Part shown: piece by piece, positions 16,919 to 25,518 of the stretch | Position numbering within the stretch: position 1 is the first letter of the stretch | Layout of the letters: each line of letters opens with the position of its first letter | From: Bosea sp. ANAM02 | GTDB taxonomy: Bacteria > Pseudomonadota > Alphaproteobacteria > Rhizobiales > Beijerinckiaceae | Direction: 5' to 3' | Assembly (NCBI RefSeq): GCF_011764485.1 | Contig: NZ_AP022848.1 | Location: 524,001-588,000, forward strand | DNA: 64,000 bases | Position numbers and translations under genes: made by a program | Notes under the pieces: generated by a model | Databases searched by the model: none | Told to the model about the DNA's origin: nothing | Seen by the model: only the letters and a program-made list of their open reading frames with translations

Positions 16919-16993
16919 ATGGACAGCATCATTTATCTCGTCGGTCTCGTGGTGGTCGTCATGGCCATCCTGTCGTTCCTCGGTCTTCGATAG
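16919..16993 (+). CDS. 24-aa single-pass membrane miniprotein
   Basis: MDSIIYLVGLVVVVMAILSF is almost entirely one hydrophobic helix, and the protein ends in LGLR. A strong ribosome-binding site (AGGTGGGG) precedes the ATG at 16919. A longer frame from 16787 is possible, but it would remove this signal and its first part overlaps the promoter. Very short proteins of this kind, upstream of PhnA-like genes, appear to be common in Rhizobiales. It is probably co-transcribed with the next gene, 9 nt away. Function unknown. Confidence 0.6.
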   Translation: MDSIIYLVGLVVVVMAILSFLGLR

Positions 16994-17002
16994 GAATTCG
17001 CC

Positions 17003-17872
17003 ATGTCCATGTCTGGAACGGACGTCGTCGTCGCTCCCGTGACCGTCAACAGGGAAAACCGATCCTATGTACAATGGGGGCCGATCCTCGGGGGTGCCGT
17101 CATCGCGACGGCCATCTCGACCATCATGACGGTTTTCGGGTCGGCGATCGGGCTGTCGATGGTCTCCGCCGATTTCGAGAAGAGTTCCAGCGCCACGGCG
17201 CTGGCGATCGCAGGCGCGCTCTGGGCGCTCTGGGTCATGGTTTCCGCGACGATGGCCGGCGGTTATCTCGCTGGCCGGATGCGCCAGCCGAGCTTCGACG
17301 CCAACCGCGACGAGCGCAAGCTGCGCGATGGGACCCATGGCCTCCTGGTCTGGGCGACCGGCGCCTTGCTCATCACCTTCGTAGCGACATCGTCGCTGTT
17401 CGGCGCGGCAAAGACCGCGGCCAGCAGTGTCGCCAGCGCGAGTTCCGGCGTGGCCTCGCTGGTCTCGCAGAATGTCGATCCGCTCGCGATGGCGCTGGAC
17501 AACGTCATGCGTGCCAACGGTCAGCAGCCGCCGACTGCCCAGGAGCGTGACGAGGCTTCCCGGATCTTCGTCAACGCGTTGAAGGACGGCAAGATCGAGC
17601 AGGGCGACCGGGATTATCTGGCTTCGCGTCTCGCCGCGCGCTCCGGCATCAGCGAGCAGGACGCGCAGAAGCGTATCGACGACGCCTATGCCCGCCTGTC
17701 GCAGGCCAAGGAAACCGCCAAACAGGCAGCCGAGCGCGCGCGCAAGATTGCCGTCCTGACGGCGTTCCTCACCGCTGCCGCATTGCTGGTCGGAGCGGCC
17801 GCCGCATCCTGGGCCGCGACGCTCGGGGGCGAGCATCGCGACGAGAACCTGCGCGTCGATCCGGGACTCTGA
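17003..17872 (+). CDS. PhnA-like membrane protein
   Basis: A 289-aa protein of the type annotated as PhnA-like in Methylobacterium, Bosea and relatives; it has no visible phosphonate-related motif. Hydrophobic segments lie at about 25-50, 68-90, 115-135 and 248-270. A soluble helical region (about 165-240, TAQERDEASRIFVNALKDGK) sits between the third and fourth. The start follows AGGAATTCGCC. It is preceded by a membrane miniprotein and an EcfG-type promoter and is followed by a GC-rich hairpin. A role in the envelope stress response is an inference from context only. Confidence 0.75.
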   Translation: MSMSGTDVVVAPVTVNRENRSYVQWGPILGGAVIATAISTIMTVFGSAIGLSMVSADFEKSSSATALAIAGALWALWVMVSATMAGGYLAGRMRQPSFDANRDERKLRDGTHGLLVWATGALLITFVATSSLFGAAKTAASSVASASSGVASLVSQNVDPLAMALDNVMRANGQQPPTAQERDEASRIFVNALKDGKIEQGDRDYLASRLAARSGISEQDAQKRIDDAYARLSQAKETAKQAAERARKIAVLTAFLTAAALLVGAAAASWAATLGGEHRDENLRVDPGL

Positions 17873-17889
17873 TCACTCGTGCGGAGCAA

Positions 17890-17913
17890 GCCCGGCTCCG
17901 GATGGGGCCGGGC
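17890..17913 (+). terminator. terminator hairpin after the PhnA-like gene
   Basis: GCCCGGCTCC pairs with GGGGCCGGGC (one T-G pair) across loop GGAT, 17 nt after the stop codon. The T-run is poor (ATTCTT), so termination may be partial. Confidence 0.5.
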
Positions 17914-17984
17914 ATTCTTCGCATTCATCGCAACGATCGGATCGCTGCGGCGTTGCTTCTGCAGCATTTCAGAAAGGGTACGCG

Positions 17985-18260
17985 ATGATCAGTCGTCACG
18001 ACGAGCGAAATGGCAGCACCAACGGCCCGACCGAACCCAACCAGCGTCCGCCCGAAAAGCGCGAGGACGCGGCCGGTGACGCGATGAAGGGTCCCAAGGT
18101 CATCTCCGAGGGTAATCGGAAGCAACGTGCGAGAGGCAGGGACGTTCCGCCCGCCGGTCCGCATGCGAACGAGTCGCAGACGAACAAGGAGGCGACGCCG
18201 GGGGCCGGCGCGCTCCCGCCGTCCAGGCCGGTTCGCGACATCGACCCCGGCACCGGCTGA
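17985..18260 (+). CDS. small disordered hydrophilic protein, unknown
   Basis: A 91-aa protein, strongly hydrophilic and rich in P, G, R, N and E with no hydrophobic core, so probably intrinsically disordered. AGAAAGGGTACGCG precedes the ATG, which supports translation. It resembles no family I can name. It lies between the PhnA-like and ClpP-like genes in a block with stress-type promoters. A stress-related role is only a contextual guess. Confidence 0.5.
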   Translation: MISRHDERNGSTNGPTEPNQRPPEKREDAAGDAMKGPKVISEGNRKQRARGRDVPPAGPHANESQTNKEATPGAGALPPSRPVRDIDPGTG

Positions 18261-18403
18261 CATTCAGCCACCTTCCGTCCGTGCTTTCGCAATTGGCAGG
18301 TGCCGCGCGGAAGGGCTGACGCTCTCGCTGATCGTGGCGGCAGCGAACAGACGACCGTCATATGACGGCGCGTGCCTGGCGCAACCGCGCTAGGCTCCAC
18401 ACC

Positions 18404-18619
18404 ATGCCATTCTCATCGCTTCATAATCCGGTCGAGCTTGCACGTGCCCGGGCGGCCCTGGACGAGGCATGGAACCGGATCAAGCCGCTGATCGATGAAG
18501 CAGATCGGGATCGCGAGCGGACACGATTATCCTACATCGTGGCGTCTTTGGTCATGCTGGCACTCGATGAGGATGACCTGGTCGAACGAGCGCTGCGACA
18601 TTATCGGACGCAGCAATAA
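18404..18619 (+). CDS. small conserved-type hypothetical protein
   Basis: A 71-aa helical protein (MPFSSLHNPVELARARAALD, then TRLSYIVASLVMLALDEDDL) of a kind seen in Bradyrhizobium and related genera, where such short proteins of unknown function share the LSYIVASLVMLALDEDDL-like helix. The ATG at 18404 is preferred over one at 18362 because the conserved pattern begins there. Its role is unknown. Confidence 0.65.
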   Translation: MPFSSLHNPVELARARAALDEAWNRIKPLIDEADRDRERTRLSYIVASLVMLALDEDDLVERALRHYRTQQ

Positions 18620-18631
18620 GCCGGCCGCGAG

Positions 18632-18656
18632 GGAACCTCGTCGTCCAGCCGGCGTT
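18632..18656 (+). promoter_or_regulatory. EcfG-type promoter of the ClpP-like gene
   Basis: GGAAC (18632-18636) and CGTT (18653-18656) with 16 nt between them match the general-stress sigma consensus. The start codon at 18692 is about 35 nt downstream. Confidence 0.62.
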
Positions 18657-18691
18657 CAGCCGCGAGAATTTCCATTGTCTCCGGATCGAGC

Positions 18692-19300
18692 ATGAACGCG
18701 CATTCAACCGTGGCCGACGACGCTGCGAACGACCTCCTCCGCCCCCTTCAGGCCCGGGATTTCCTGAATCCTCCGATCCTGCTGGCCGGGATCGTCGATC
18801 ACATGATGTACGCCTTCTTCAGGGATCGCCTGATGAGCGCTCCGCTGGAGGGCATCGTCGTCATCGAACTGAGCACGCTTGGGGGCGACCCCGAAGTCGC
18901 GCGCATGATGGGGGAGGATATCCGCTTCCACAGCGAGCAGGAGCCTGGCCGGCGCTTCGTCTTTCTGGGCAAGGCCGCGATCTACTCTGCCGGCGCGACC
19001 TTCATGAGCTTCTTCGCCCGCCCGAACCGCTATCTCACGCGCGGCACCCGCCTGATGATCCATGAGCGGAAAATCCAGGCGAACGTCATTCTGGACGGTC
19101 CTTTGACGATGTGCATCGCCAATCTCAAGGCGAAGCTGAACGAGATCGAACATTCGATCCAGATCCAGAACGAGGGCTTCCAGAATCTGATCGCCGGCTC
19201 GTCGGTGACGATGGAGCAGGTGCTCAGGCTGGCGCCGGAGAACTGGTATGTCGAAGCCGATGAGGCCAGGAATCTGGGGCTCATAGAGGGCGTCATCTAG
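18692..19300 (+). CDS. ClpP-like serine protease (peptidase S14 family)
   Basis: A 202-aa protein of the Clp-protease/crotonase fold. The nucleophile region FLGKAAIYSAGATFMSFF gives S99, and LMIHERKI gives H124. The position of the catalytic aspartate in classical ClpP appears to hold N184 (PENWYVEADEA), so activity may differ from housekeeping ClpP or be lost. No Clp ATPase gene is nearby. The upstream EcfG-like promoter suggests expression under general stress. It could be a stress-specific degradative subunit or a non-catalytic paralogue. Confidence 0.8.
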   Translation: MNAHSTVADDAANDLLRPLQARDFLNPPILLAGIVDHMMYAFFRDRLMSAPLEGIVVIELSTLGGDPEVARMMGEDIRFHSEQEPGRRFVFLGKAAIYSAGATFMSFFARPNRYLTRGTRLMIHERKIQANVILDGPLTMCIANLKAKLNEIEHSIQIQNEGFQNLIAGSSVTMEQVLRLAPENWYVEADEARNLGLIEGVI

Positions 19301-19561
19301 AGCCTGCGCCGGGGTCTGCGGATCGATCGTGGCTTCATGCGGCGCAACCAGGCCTTTCCGCGTTTGACGGTGGCGGCTACGATGGCCGCATTCTCACTCC
19401 CCGGAGCAAGATTTCGGGCTCCTCACCCGCGAATGCGATGCAGAGGGGATCGATCCCGCCACCCGGCGTGGTCGGCTCGCTCCCGCTCCGGGTGTTGGCG
19501 GCGGTGCGGACGCGGGCTTGAGCGAATAGGTCGGCAGAGCGCCTCAAAGGGGCCGGAGCGC

Positions 19562-20170
19562 TCAGATCGCGTCTGCCTTGCGCCTGCCGTAAGCATTGTC
19601 GACGATGCGTATGACCGACCGGTAAAGCTGCTCGAGGCGGCTGAAATCGCCGCCGTCCTGCGTGATCCAGCCCGCACTGTCGGCGATGGCGACGAGCTGG
19701 AGCGCGATGTCGGCGCGCGGTGCGTCGGGCGAAAGCTCGCCCCTGGCGACCGCCTGCTCGACACCGGCGATGACCAGCCGGTTGAGCTGGGCCGCGAAAT
19801 TGGCCAAGGCCTCCCTCGCTCGCGGGCCGATAACGTTGCTTTCGAGGCGCATCCGGCCGATCAGGGACCAGGGATGGGCCGTCTTGCCGGTCGGGTTGAA
19901 CTGCAGATAGCGCTTGCGGTTCGATTCCATCATGCCCTCGACCTTCTCGAACAGCGTCTTGTCGCAGGTCCAGTTCAGCGTCCAGGCCTCGAGCGTGCGG
20001 TCGACGTACTCGACGATGACTTCTTCGCAGAGGTTGAGCTTGTTGCCGTAGTGATGATGGATATTGGCGCGCGTCACGCCCAATTGCTCGGCGATGTCGC
20101 GAAAGCGCAGACCCTGATAGCCATGCCGCAGCAACAGCGCGACCGTCACGTGTTTGATCTCGTCCTTCAT
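19562..20170 (-). CDS. TetR/AcrR family transcriptional regulator
   Basis: A 202-aa repressor-type protein. The N-terminal helix-turn-helix reads GLRFRDIAEQLGVTRANIHH, followed by HYGNKLNLCEEVI; the rest is the helical ligand-binding and dimerisation domain. It is the last gene of the operon SDR-SDR-aldolase-OYE-TetR and probably represses its own operon and the FAD dehydrogenase-TRAP operon through the matching palindromes at 24587-24604 and 31701-31718. The inducer is presumably the pathway substrate or an acyl-type intermediate. No known family with a defined ligand was recognised. Confidence 0.9.
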   Translation of the reverse strand: MKDEIKHVTVALLLRHGYQGLRFRDIAEQLGVTRANIHHHYGNKLNLCEEVIVEYVDRTLEAWTLNWTCDKTLFEKVEGMMESNRKRYLQFNPTGKTAHPWSLIGRMRLESNVIGPRAREALANFAAQLNRLVIAGVEQAVARGELSPDAPRADIALQLVAIADSAGWITQDGGDFSRLEQLYRSVIRIVDNAYGRRKADAI

Positions 20171-20221
20171 CCCTGGCTATCCTGACTTCTCCTGCCTGCC
20201 CCGCAGCGTGCGAGCCGTCTA

Positions 20222-21967
20222 TCACGCGGTCGTGTCGGCATCCACGCGACCATAGACGGCGGCATAGGCGCTGGCGATTGCTGCCCGCGTCTTGCCGGGC
20301 GCGAGCGCATCGCCGATGATTTCGACGGGAATGCCAAGGCTTGCGATCCGCGCCGCGGCCTTCGGGCCGCCGGGCTCGCGCGCCCGGTGGTAGAACCAGT
20401 CGCGCAACCCGTCATGCGAGGCAGCGGCCTTCAAAGGCCAGTGTCGGACGAGGCCCGTCGAGAGCATGGCGCGCACTGCCGGGCCGAGCCCGCCGCGATA
20501 ATCCGCTCCGGTCGCAACGACGATGTGATCGAAACCGACGAGTCGCTCCGGGTTCATGATCGGATCGAGTCCCATTTCGATCCGAACGCCACGCTGCCGG
20601 CAGAGAAGCAACGCGGCATCGACATGCTCGATCAGGCTTTGCCGATCCGCCGCCACGCCCTGATAGAGCGGCGCAAGCCCGGCGAGCCTCAGCGCGCCGC
20701 CGGGCCTGGTCTTGCGCTCGAACAACGTGACCCGGTTCTGCAGTGCCGCCAGCCCTGCATAGGTCAGGCCGGCGGGACCGGCGCCGATCACGGCGATCCG
20801 CTTGCCGTTCAGCAGGCTCCGCGCGTCCGCGAAGGCACGCTCCCGGCCGGTCGTGGGATTGACGATGCAATGCAGCTTGCTGCCGGTCCGCATGCCGTCG
20901 ACGCAGGAATTGCAGGCGAGACAGCGACGCACCTCATCGCCTGCGCTCGCATGGGCGACCCAGTCGGGATCGGCCAGCAGCGGGCGGCCGAGGGCGACAA
21001 AGTCGATTGCGCCGGCTGCAATCGCCGCCGCCGCCCGTGCGGGATCGCCAAGGCGTCCCACACCGATGACAGGGACCGGAACGACCGCCTTGATGGCGCG
21101 CGCGAAGTCGAGGAACGGGGTCGGCGGTGTCGCCATCGGCGGGATCATGATGGCGGCGGAGGGTTGCGAACGATAATGGCCTGCGGTGACATGGATCGCA
21201 TCCGCGCCGGCCTGCGCAGCCCAGCGGGCAATCTCCACGGCCTCCGGAGCCGTCATGCCGTGCTGGAAAAAGTCGTCGCCATTCATCCGGAAGATCACGG
21301 CAAGGCCCGGCACGGCAGCCTTCACGGCACGCAGGATATCGAGGCCGAAGCGGGCGCGGTTCTCAAGCGGGCCGCCATAGCGGTCCTCCCGGCGGTTCTC
21401 CAGCGGGTTGAGGAATTGCGAGATCAGATAGCCGTGTGCGGCGTGGATCTCGACCGCGTCGAAGCCGGCCTTCCCCGCGCGCTCCGCCGCCTGCGCGAAG
21501 GCCTCGACACAGGCCGCGATGCGCGCCTCGCTCATCGCCTGCGGGACGATGATCTCGGTATGGCCTTCCTGAACGCTGTGCGCGATCGCGGAGGGCGCCA
21601 CAGGCTCCTCGCCGCAGATGTCGCGACGCGTGTGCCCTCCGCCATGGCCGAGCTGGATCGAGGCCTTCGCTCCCTGCTCATGGATGATCCGGACAAGCCG
21701 CTCGAGGCCCGGCAGGAAACGGTCGTCGCCGATTCCGAGCTCGAAGCGGCGATGCTTGCCCGCCGGCTCCGGCGCCGCCATCTCGACCGTGACGAGCCCG
21801 ACGCCGCCTGCCGCACGCGCTGCGTAGTAGGCGAGCCCCTCCTCGGTCACGAAGCCTTCGGCATCGGCGTGGCGCGTGGTCATGGGTGCCATGATCACGC
21901 GATTCCCGAGATGAAGCGGGCCGATGCGGCCGGGCGTGAAGAGAAGGTTCGTCCCGTCGCGCGCCAT
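20222..21967 (-). CDS. OYE-type NADH:flavin oxidoreductase (2,4-dienoyl-CoA reductase-like)
   Basis: A 581-aa two-part enzyme. Residues about 8-335 are an FMN-binding TIM barrel of the old yellow enzyme family (HAAHGYLISQFLNPLENRRE), then a cysteine cluster CLACNSC and a fourth Cys in KLHCIVNP for a 4Fe-4S centre, and a C-terminal FAD/NAD(P) domain starting at AVIGAGPAGLTYAG. This is the layout of 2,4-dienoyl-CoA reductase, trimethylamine dehydrogenase and related enzymes that reduce or dehydrogenate small organic substrates. It lies 20 nt after the aldolase-like gene and 51 nt before the TetR gene. Confidence 0.9.
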   Translation of the reverse strand: MARDGTNLLFTPGRIGPLHLGNRVIMAPMTTRHADAEGFVTEEGLAYYAARAAGGVGLVTVEMAAPEPAGKHRRFELGIGDDRFLPGLERLVRIIHEQGAKASIQLGHGGGHTRRDICGEEPVAPSAIAHSVQEGHTEIIVPQAMSEARIAACVEAFAQAAERAGKAGFDAVEIHAAHGYLISQFLNPLENRREDRYGGPLENRARFGLDILRAVKAAVPGLAVIFRMNGDDFFQHGMTAPEAVEIARWAAQAGADAIHVTAGHYRSQPSAAIMIPPMATPPTPFLDFARAIKAVVPVPVIGVGRLGDPARAAAAIAAGAIDFVALGRPLLADPDWVAHASAGDEVRRCLACNSCVDGMRTGSKLHCIVNPTTGRERAFADARSLLNGKRIAVIGAGPAGLTYAGLAALQNRVTLFERKTRPGGALRLAGLAPLYQGVAADRQSLIEHVDAALLLCRQRGVRIEMGLDPIMNPERLVGFDHIVVATGADYRGGLGPAVRAMLSTGLVRHWPLKAAASHDGLRDWFYHRAREPGGPKAAARIASLGIPVEIIGDALAPGKTRAAIASAYAAVYGRVDADTTA

Positions 21968-21987
21968 GGTCGCTTGCCTCGTCGGCG

Positions 21988-22953
21988 TCAGGCGGCCATC
22001 GGCAAGGCGCCTTCGCGTCCGATCCCGGCCTGTTCGAGCGCCTGTCCGATACGGGCAATCTCGGCCTCCGTGATCTTGACCAGAGGCGGGCGCACCACCG
22101 CTTTGTCGAGACGCCCGAGCAGGACCAGGGCCTCCTTCATCCGGTTGTGCATGTCGAGGAAGGGCGGCGCGTAGAACGCCTGCGACAAGGGAACGATGCG
22201 ATCGTTGATGGCCTGCGCCGCCTTGAGATCGCCGGCCTGGACCGCGCGGAACAGGGCAACCTGCAGGTCCGCGATCACGGAGCCGGAGCCCGAGAGCAGC
22301 CCGTTGCAGCCCAGCGTCAACGAAGCCATGAGCCAGGACGAATGGGTGGTGAGGACATTCACCGGGCGGGGCAGATTCTGGAAGGTGCGAATGTGCTTCT
22401 CGTGCAGCATGGCGTCGTTCGACCAGTCCTTGATCGCGGCGATGGTCGGGACGTCCTCGAACAGGGCGAGCAGCGTGTCGAAGGCGAAGCCGAGCCCGCC
22501 GGCCATCGGATACTGGAAGGCGATGATGGGCAGATCGGTGGCATCGGCGATACGCCGGTAATGCGCGATCGCCATCTCGGGCCGCAATTGCCCGCCCATC
22601 GCCATGCTGTTGGGCGGGAAGACCAGCAGCGCCGAGGCACCTTCCCGGTCCGCCATCGCGGCGATGCGCGCCGCCTCGATCGATCCGTCGGCATAGACGC
22701 CGTTGATCAGGGGAACCTCGTCGCCGACTTCCGCCAGCGAAGCGGCCAGGATCTGCTGCTGCTCCTCGAAGCTGCAGGCATGGACCTCGGAGGCATGGCC
22801 GTTGACGGTGACGGCCGCGACTCCATCGACCAGCGCGCAGTCGCGCAGGTGTCGGCGCGTCTGGCGCTCATCGATGCCCATGTCGTGGTCGAGCGCCAGA
22901 AGCGTCGCCGGGATGACACCGGCCGGGCGGAAGTCCTTGAAGCGTCGCATCAT
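21988..22953 (-). CDS. dihydrodipicolinate synthase-family aldolase
   Basis: A 321-aa TIM-barrel protein of the DapA/N-acetylneuraminate lyase superfamily. The Schiff-base lysine is K175 in IAAIKDWS and the conserved tyrosine is Y148 in FQYPM. The GVIPATLLALDHD opening with NGHASEV resembles catabolic members rather than lysine-biosynthetic DapA, so a lyase or aldolase step on a 2-oxo acid is likely. It is encoded 45 nt downstream of an SDR gene and 20 nt upstream of the OYE gene. The substrate is unknown. Confidence 0.88.
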   Translation of the reverse strand: MMRRFKDFRPAGVIPATLLALDHDMGIDERQTRRHLRDCALVDGVAAVTVNGHASEVHACSFEEQQQILAASLAEVGDEVPLINGVYADGSIEAARIAAMADREGASALLVFPPNSMAMGGQLRPEMAIAHYRRIADATDLPIIAFQYPMAGGLGFAFDTLLALFEDVPTIAAIKDWSNDAMLHEKHIRTFQNLPRPVNVLTTHSSWLMASLTLGCNGLLSGSGSVIADLQVALFRAVQAGDLKAAQAINDRIVPLSQAFYAPPFLDMHNRMKEALVLLGRLDKAVVRPPLVKITEAEIARIGQALEQAGIGREGALPMAA

Positions 22954-22998
22954 CGATCTCCGTTTGCTGGTTGTTCCGATCGGCCGGCCCTGGAACCG

Positions 22999-23766
22999 TC
23001 AGTCGTTCCAGAGACCGCCCGTTACGCTGATCGTTTCGCCGGTGATGTAGGCCGCCTCGTCGGAGGCCAGGAACAGGACGGCGCGGGCGATGTCGTCGGG
23101 ATAGCCCGGCCGGCGCAGCGGAATGCTCCGCGCCCGGTCATGGGCGCCCGGCAGTCCCTCGGCCTTGCGCTGGGCCTCCGATTCGTCGCGCATCTTCGTG
23201 TCGACGATCAGGCCCGGCCCCACCGCGTTGACCCGCACGCCGAACTCGCCGATCTCGCAGGCCAGCGACTGTGTCATCGCGACGACCGCGAATTTCGAGG
23301 CGCAGTAGGCTCCGAAGGCCGCGGAGGCCGATTTCCCCATCCAGGACGCGATATTGACGATGGCCCCGCTGCGGCGCGCGACCATCTGCGGCGCGACCTT
23401 GCGCGTCACGTGGAACAATCCGTCCACATTGATGCCGAAGGTCGCCGTCCAGTCGGCATCGCTCATCTCCAGCAGCTTGCCGACGCGGCAGATGCCCGCG
23501 TTGTTGACGAGAATGTCGATAGGCCCAAGCGCGGCCATCAGGGCGCCGATGCCGCTTTCCACCGCCGCCTTGTCCGAGACGTCGCCGCTGGCGCAGACGA
23601 TCTTGCCGCGGGTCCCGAGTTCCCGCGCCGTCGCGCCGGCCGCCGCATGGTCGAGATCGAATATACCGACGTCGCAGCCCTCGGCGAGAAGGCGGGCGGC
23701 GATGCTCTTGCCGATGCCGTGAGCACCACCGGTGACGATCGCCTTCTTCCCGTTCAAGCCGTACAT
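22999..23766 (-). CDS. SDR family oxidoreductase
   Basis: A 255-aa classical short-chain dehydrogenase with cofactor motif TGGAHGIG (12-19), NNAG near 88-91 and the catalytic triad S141, Y154 and K158 (YCASK). D37 after the second strand suggests NAD preference. The ATG at 23766 is four bases after the preceding SDR stop and is the natural N-terminus; longer frames run into that gene. It is the second gene of the TetR-associated operon, likely oxidising or reducing an alcohol/ketone intermediate. Confidence 0.92.
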   Translation of the reverse strand: MYGLNGKKAIVTGGAHGIGKSIAARLLAEGCDVGIFDLDHAAAGATARELGTRGKIVCASGDVSDKAAVESGIGALMAALGPIDILVNNAGICRVGKLLEMSDADWTATFGINVDGLFHVTRKVAPQMVARRSGAIVNIASWMGKSASAAFGAYCASKFAVVAMTQSLACEIGEFGVRVNAVGPGLIVDTKMRDESEAQRKAEGLPGAHDRARSIPLRRPGYPDDIARAVLFLASDEAAYITGETISVTGGLWND

Positions 23767-23770
23767 CGCA

Positions 23771-24556
23771 TCAAGCCTTCTTCTTGAGTTTGCGGTCGCC
23801 GCGGGCCGTCCAGCCGCCATCGACCACCATGACGGTGCCGGTGCAGAAGGACGCGTCGTCGCTGGCGAGCCAGAGCATCGCCTGGGCGATCTCGACCGGC
23901 TTGCCGAGGCGCTCCATCGCCTGGCGCTCCTCCAGGCCGCGGCGCAGCTCGGCGCCGTCCGGGCCGCTGAGGATCCGGGTGAAGTAGGGCGATTCGATCG
24001 TGCCGGGCGCGACGGCGTTGATCCGGATGCCGGCATCGACATGGTCGATCGCCATGGCCCGCGTCAGTGCGGCGACGGCGCCTTTCGAGGCCACATAGGC
24101 GGCGCGGTCGTGAATGCCGATATTGGCGGCGGCCGAGGCGGTGGAGACGATGGCGCCGCCGCCATTGCGTTCCATCACCGGGATGACATGCTTGCAGCCG
24201 AGATAGACGCCCTTGACGTTGACCGCCATCAGGGCATCCCAGTCGGCCTCGGAGGTCGAGACCACGGTTCCCGCGATGCCGTAGCCGGCATTGTTGACGA
24301 GGATATCGATGCGGCCGTGCCCGGCGACGACCGCTGCGACCATCGCCTCGATCTGCGCCTCGTTCGCGACGTCGACGGCATGGGGAAAGGCCTTGCCGCC
24401 GCCCGCCGTGATCTCGTCGGCGACGGCTTTCGCCGCTTCCGCGTTACGATCGGCGACGATGACCGTCGCTCCTTCGGCCGCGAAGAGCTTGCAGGCCTCA
24501 TGGCCGATCCCCGAGCCGCCGCCGGTAATGATCGCGATACGCCCGTCGAGTTTCAT
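23771..24556 (-). CDS. SDR family oxidoreductase
   Basis: A 261-aa short-chain dehydrogenase: TGGGSGIG (11-18), NNAG (88-91), catalytic S141, Y154 and K158 (YVASK), and D36 for NAD-type binding. It begins at the ATG at 24556 with a near-perfect AGGAGG ribosome-binding site. It is the first gene of the TetR-associated operon, and the palindromic operator at 24587-24604 lies 31 nt upstream. It shares its catalytic layout with the neighbouring SDR, so the two may act on successive or stereoisomeric intermediates. Confidence 0.92.
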   Translation of the reverse strand: MKLDGRIAIITGGGSGIGHEACKLFAAEGATVIVADRNAEAAKAVADEITAGGGKAFPHAVDVANEAQIEAMVAAVVAGHGRIDILVNNAGYGIAGTVVSTSEADWDALMAVNVKGVYLGCKHVIPVMERNGGGAIVSTASAAANIGIHDRAAYVASKGAVAALTRAMAIDHVDAGIRINAVAPGTIESPYFTRILSGPDGAELRRGLEERQAMERLGKPVEIAQAMLWLASDDASFCTGTVMVVDGGWTARGDRKLKKKA

Positions 24557-24586
24557 AGGACCTCCTCCCTTCCTCAAGTCAGACTG

Positions 24587-24604
24587 ACTTACATGTCGGT
24601 AAGT
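24587..24604 (-). promoter_or_regulatory. TetR-type operator of the SDR operon
   Basis: ACTTAC and GTAAGT flank ATGTCG. The surrounding 20-bp sequence matches the site at 31701 at all but two positions. On the minus strand a TTGATA element lies at its edge, so a repressor bound here would block the promoter of the SDR gene at 24556. Confidence 0.7.
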
Positions 24605-24660
24605 ATCAACTCTATCCACGCCCGCTTGCAAGCCGCTCGCGACATGCAGCTCTGCGCCTA

Positions 24661-24708
24661 GAGCATCGGCCCGAAAAGTGGAACCCGGCTTTCGGGAAAA
24701 GCCGATGC
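24661..24708. repeat. GAGCATCGG palindromic repeat
   Basis: GAGCATCGGCCCGAAAAGTG starts the element and GCCGATGC ends it, with inner CCCGAAA/TTTCGGG arms. It is related to the repeats at 6324-6393 and 35946-36011. It lies between the end of the aspartate dehydrogenase gene and the SDR operon promoter and may help separate the two operons. Confidence 0.7.
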
Positions 24709-24720
24709 AAAATCAAAGGG

Positions 24721-25518
24721 CTAAAGCATCGCGACCGGAGAAAAATGCTGTTCGATCGCCGCCAGCAGAGAGCGTGAAACGATCCAGGATGATTTCGGAT
24801 TGGCAGGCGAGGGCCGGTTGGCGATCGTGATCGCCATGGTGCCGTACTCGCTCTCGGCCTTGACGGCGTGCGTGTTCCCCCGGGCTGCCGGATCGCAGAT
24901 GACGGCGACTCTTGTCTGGTCGAAGCCGGGTCCCGCGAGGGCGAGCGCCGCTGCGACATTGAGATTCTGCGGATAGGCCGCCGCGGCTTCGCGGGCCGTT
25001 CCCTCGAACAGGACGACCTCGGATGCGAGCGCGTCCGGATCGTGCCCGAGCGCCCGCAGCTCCGCGGCCCAGGCGGCGGGAGGCTTGCGCGACTCGTACG
25101 CGACGCAGAGCCGGTCGGCCGCGCTCACCGCGCGAATGTAATCGAGGGCGCCCAGAGCGCCGGAGGCGAGCAGCAGGCGGCCGCCATGGCTGCCGGCGAT
25201 ATCGGCGAGCTGCTCGAAGAGCAGCTTGTCATGCAACGCTCCGATCGACGAGATCAGGACGGGAAAGCCTCGTGACAGGCAGTCCGGAACGACCTCACGG
25301 ACCGCCGCGTGCCCCGCCGCCTCGACGACCAGCTCGGGCGCGAAAGCCGCGGCCTCCTGAACCGAGGTCACGATCGCGACATCGTCGGGAACACGATCGC
25401 GGGAGCGCGAATCCGCGCGCAACAGCGTTGCGACCGTATGGCCGCGCTGACGCAAGGCATCCGCAAGCTCGGCGGCGATCGCGCCATAGCCGATGAGAAG
25501 GATGCGCCGGGCGCTCAC
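24721..25518 (-). CDS. L-aspartate dehydrogenase-like protein
   Basis: A 265-aa NAD(P)-dependent dehydrogenase of the AspDH (NadX) family, which interconverts aspartate and iminosuccinate or oxaloacetate plus ammonia. A Rossmann motif LIGYGAIAAELA opens the protein, and NLNVAAALALAGPGFDQTRV with CDPAARGNTHAV carries the family's catalytic histidine. The GTG start at 25518 overlaps the hydrolase stop (GTGA). It is the last gene of the eight-gene FAD-TRAP operon, where it may act on a pathway amino or imino acid rather than in NAD synthesis. Confidence 0.87.
   Translation of the reverse strand: MSARRILLIGYGAIAAELADALRQRGHTVATLLRADSRSRDRVPDDVAIVTSVQEAAAFAPELVVEAAGHAAVREVVPDCLSRGFPVLISSIGALHDKLLFEQLADIAGSHGGRLLLASGALGALDYIRAVSAADRLCVAYESRKPPAAWAAELRALGHDPDALASEVVLFEGTAREAAAAYPQNLNVAAALALAGPGFDQTRVAVICDPAARGNTHAVKAESEYGTMAITIANRPSPANPKSSWIVSRSLLAAIEQHFSPVAML

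Noticed and set aside
15719..17836. 705-codon open frame on the minus strand
   Set aside because: It crosses the DUF6894, Crp/Fnr and PhnA-like genes in other frames and has no recognisable domain.
19301..19561. Possible gene remnant between the ClpP-like and TetR genes
   Set aside because: A minus-strand frame gives a proline/glycine-rich stretch, but I recognise no family, and no start or ribosome-binding site is present.
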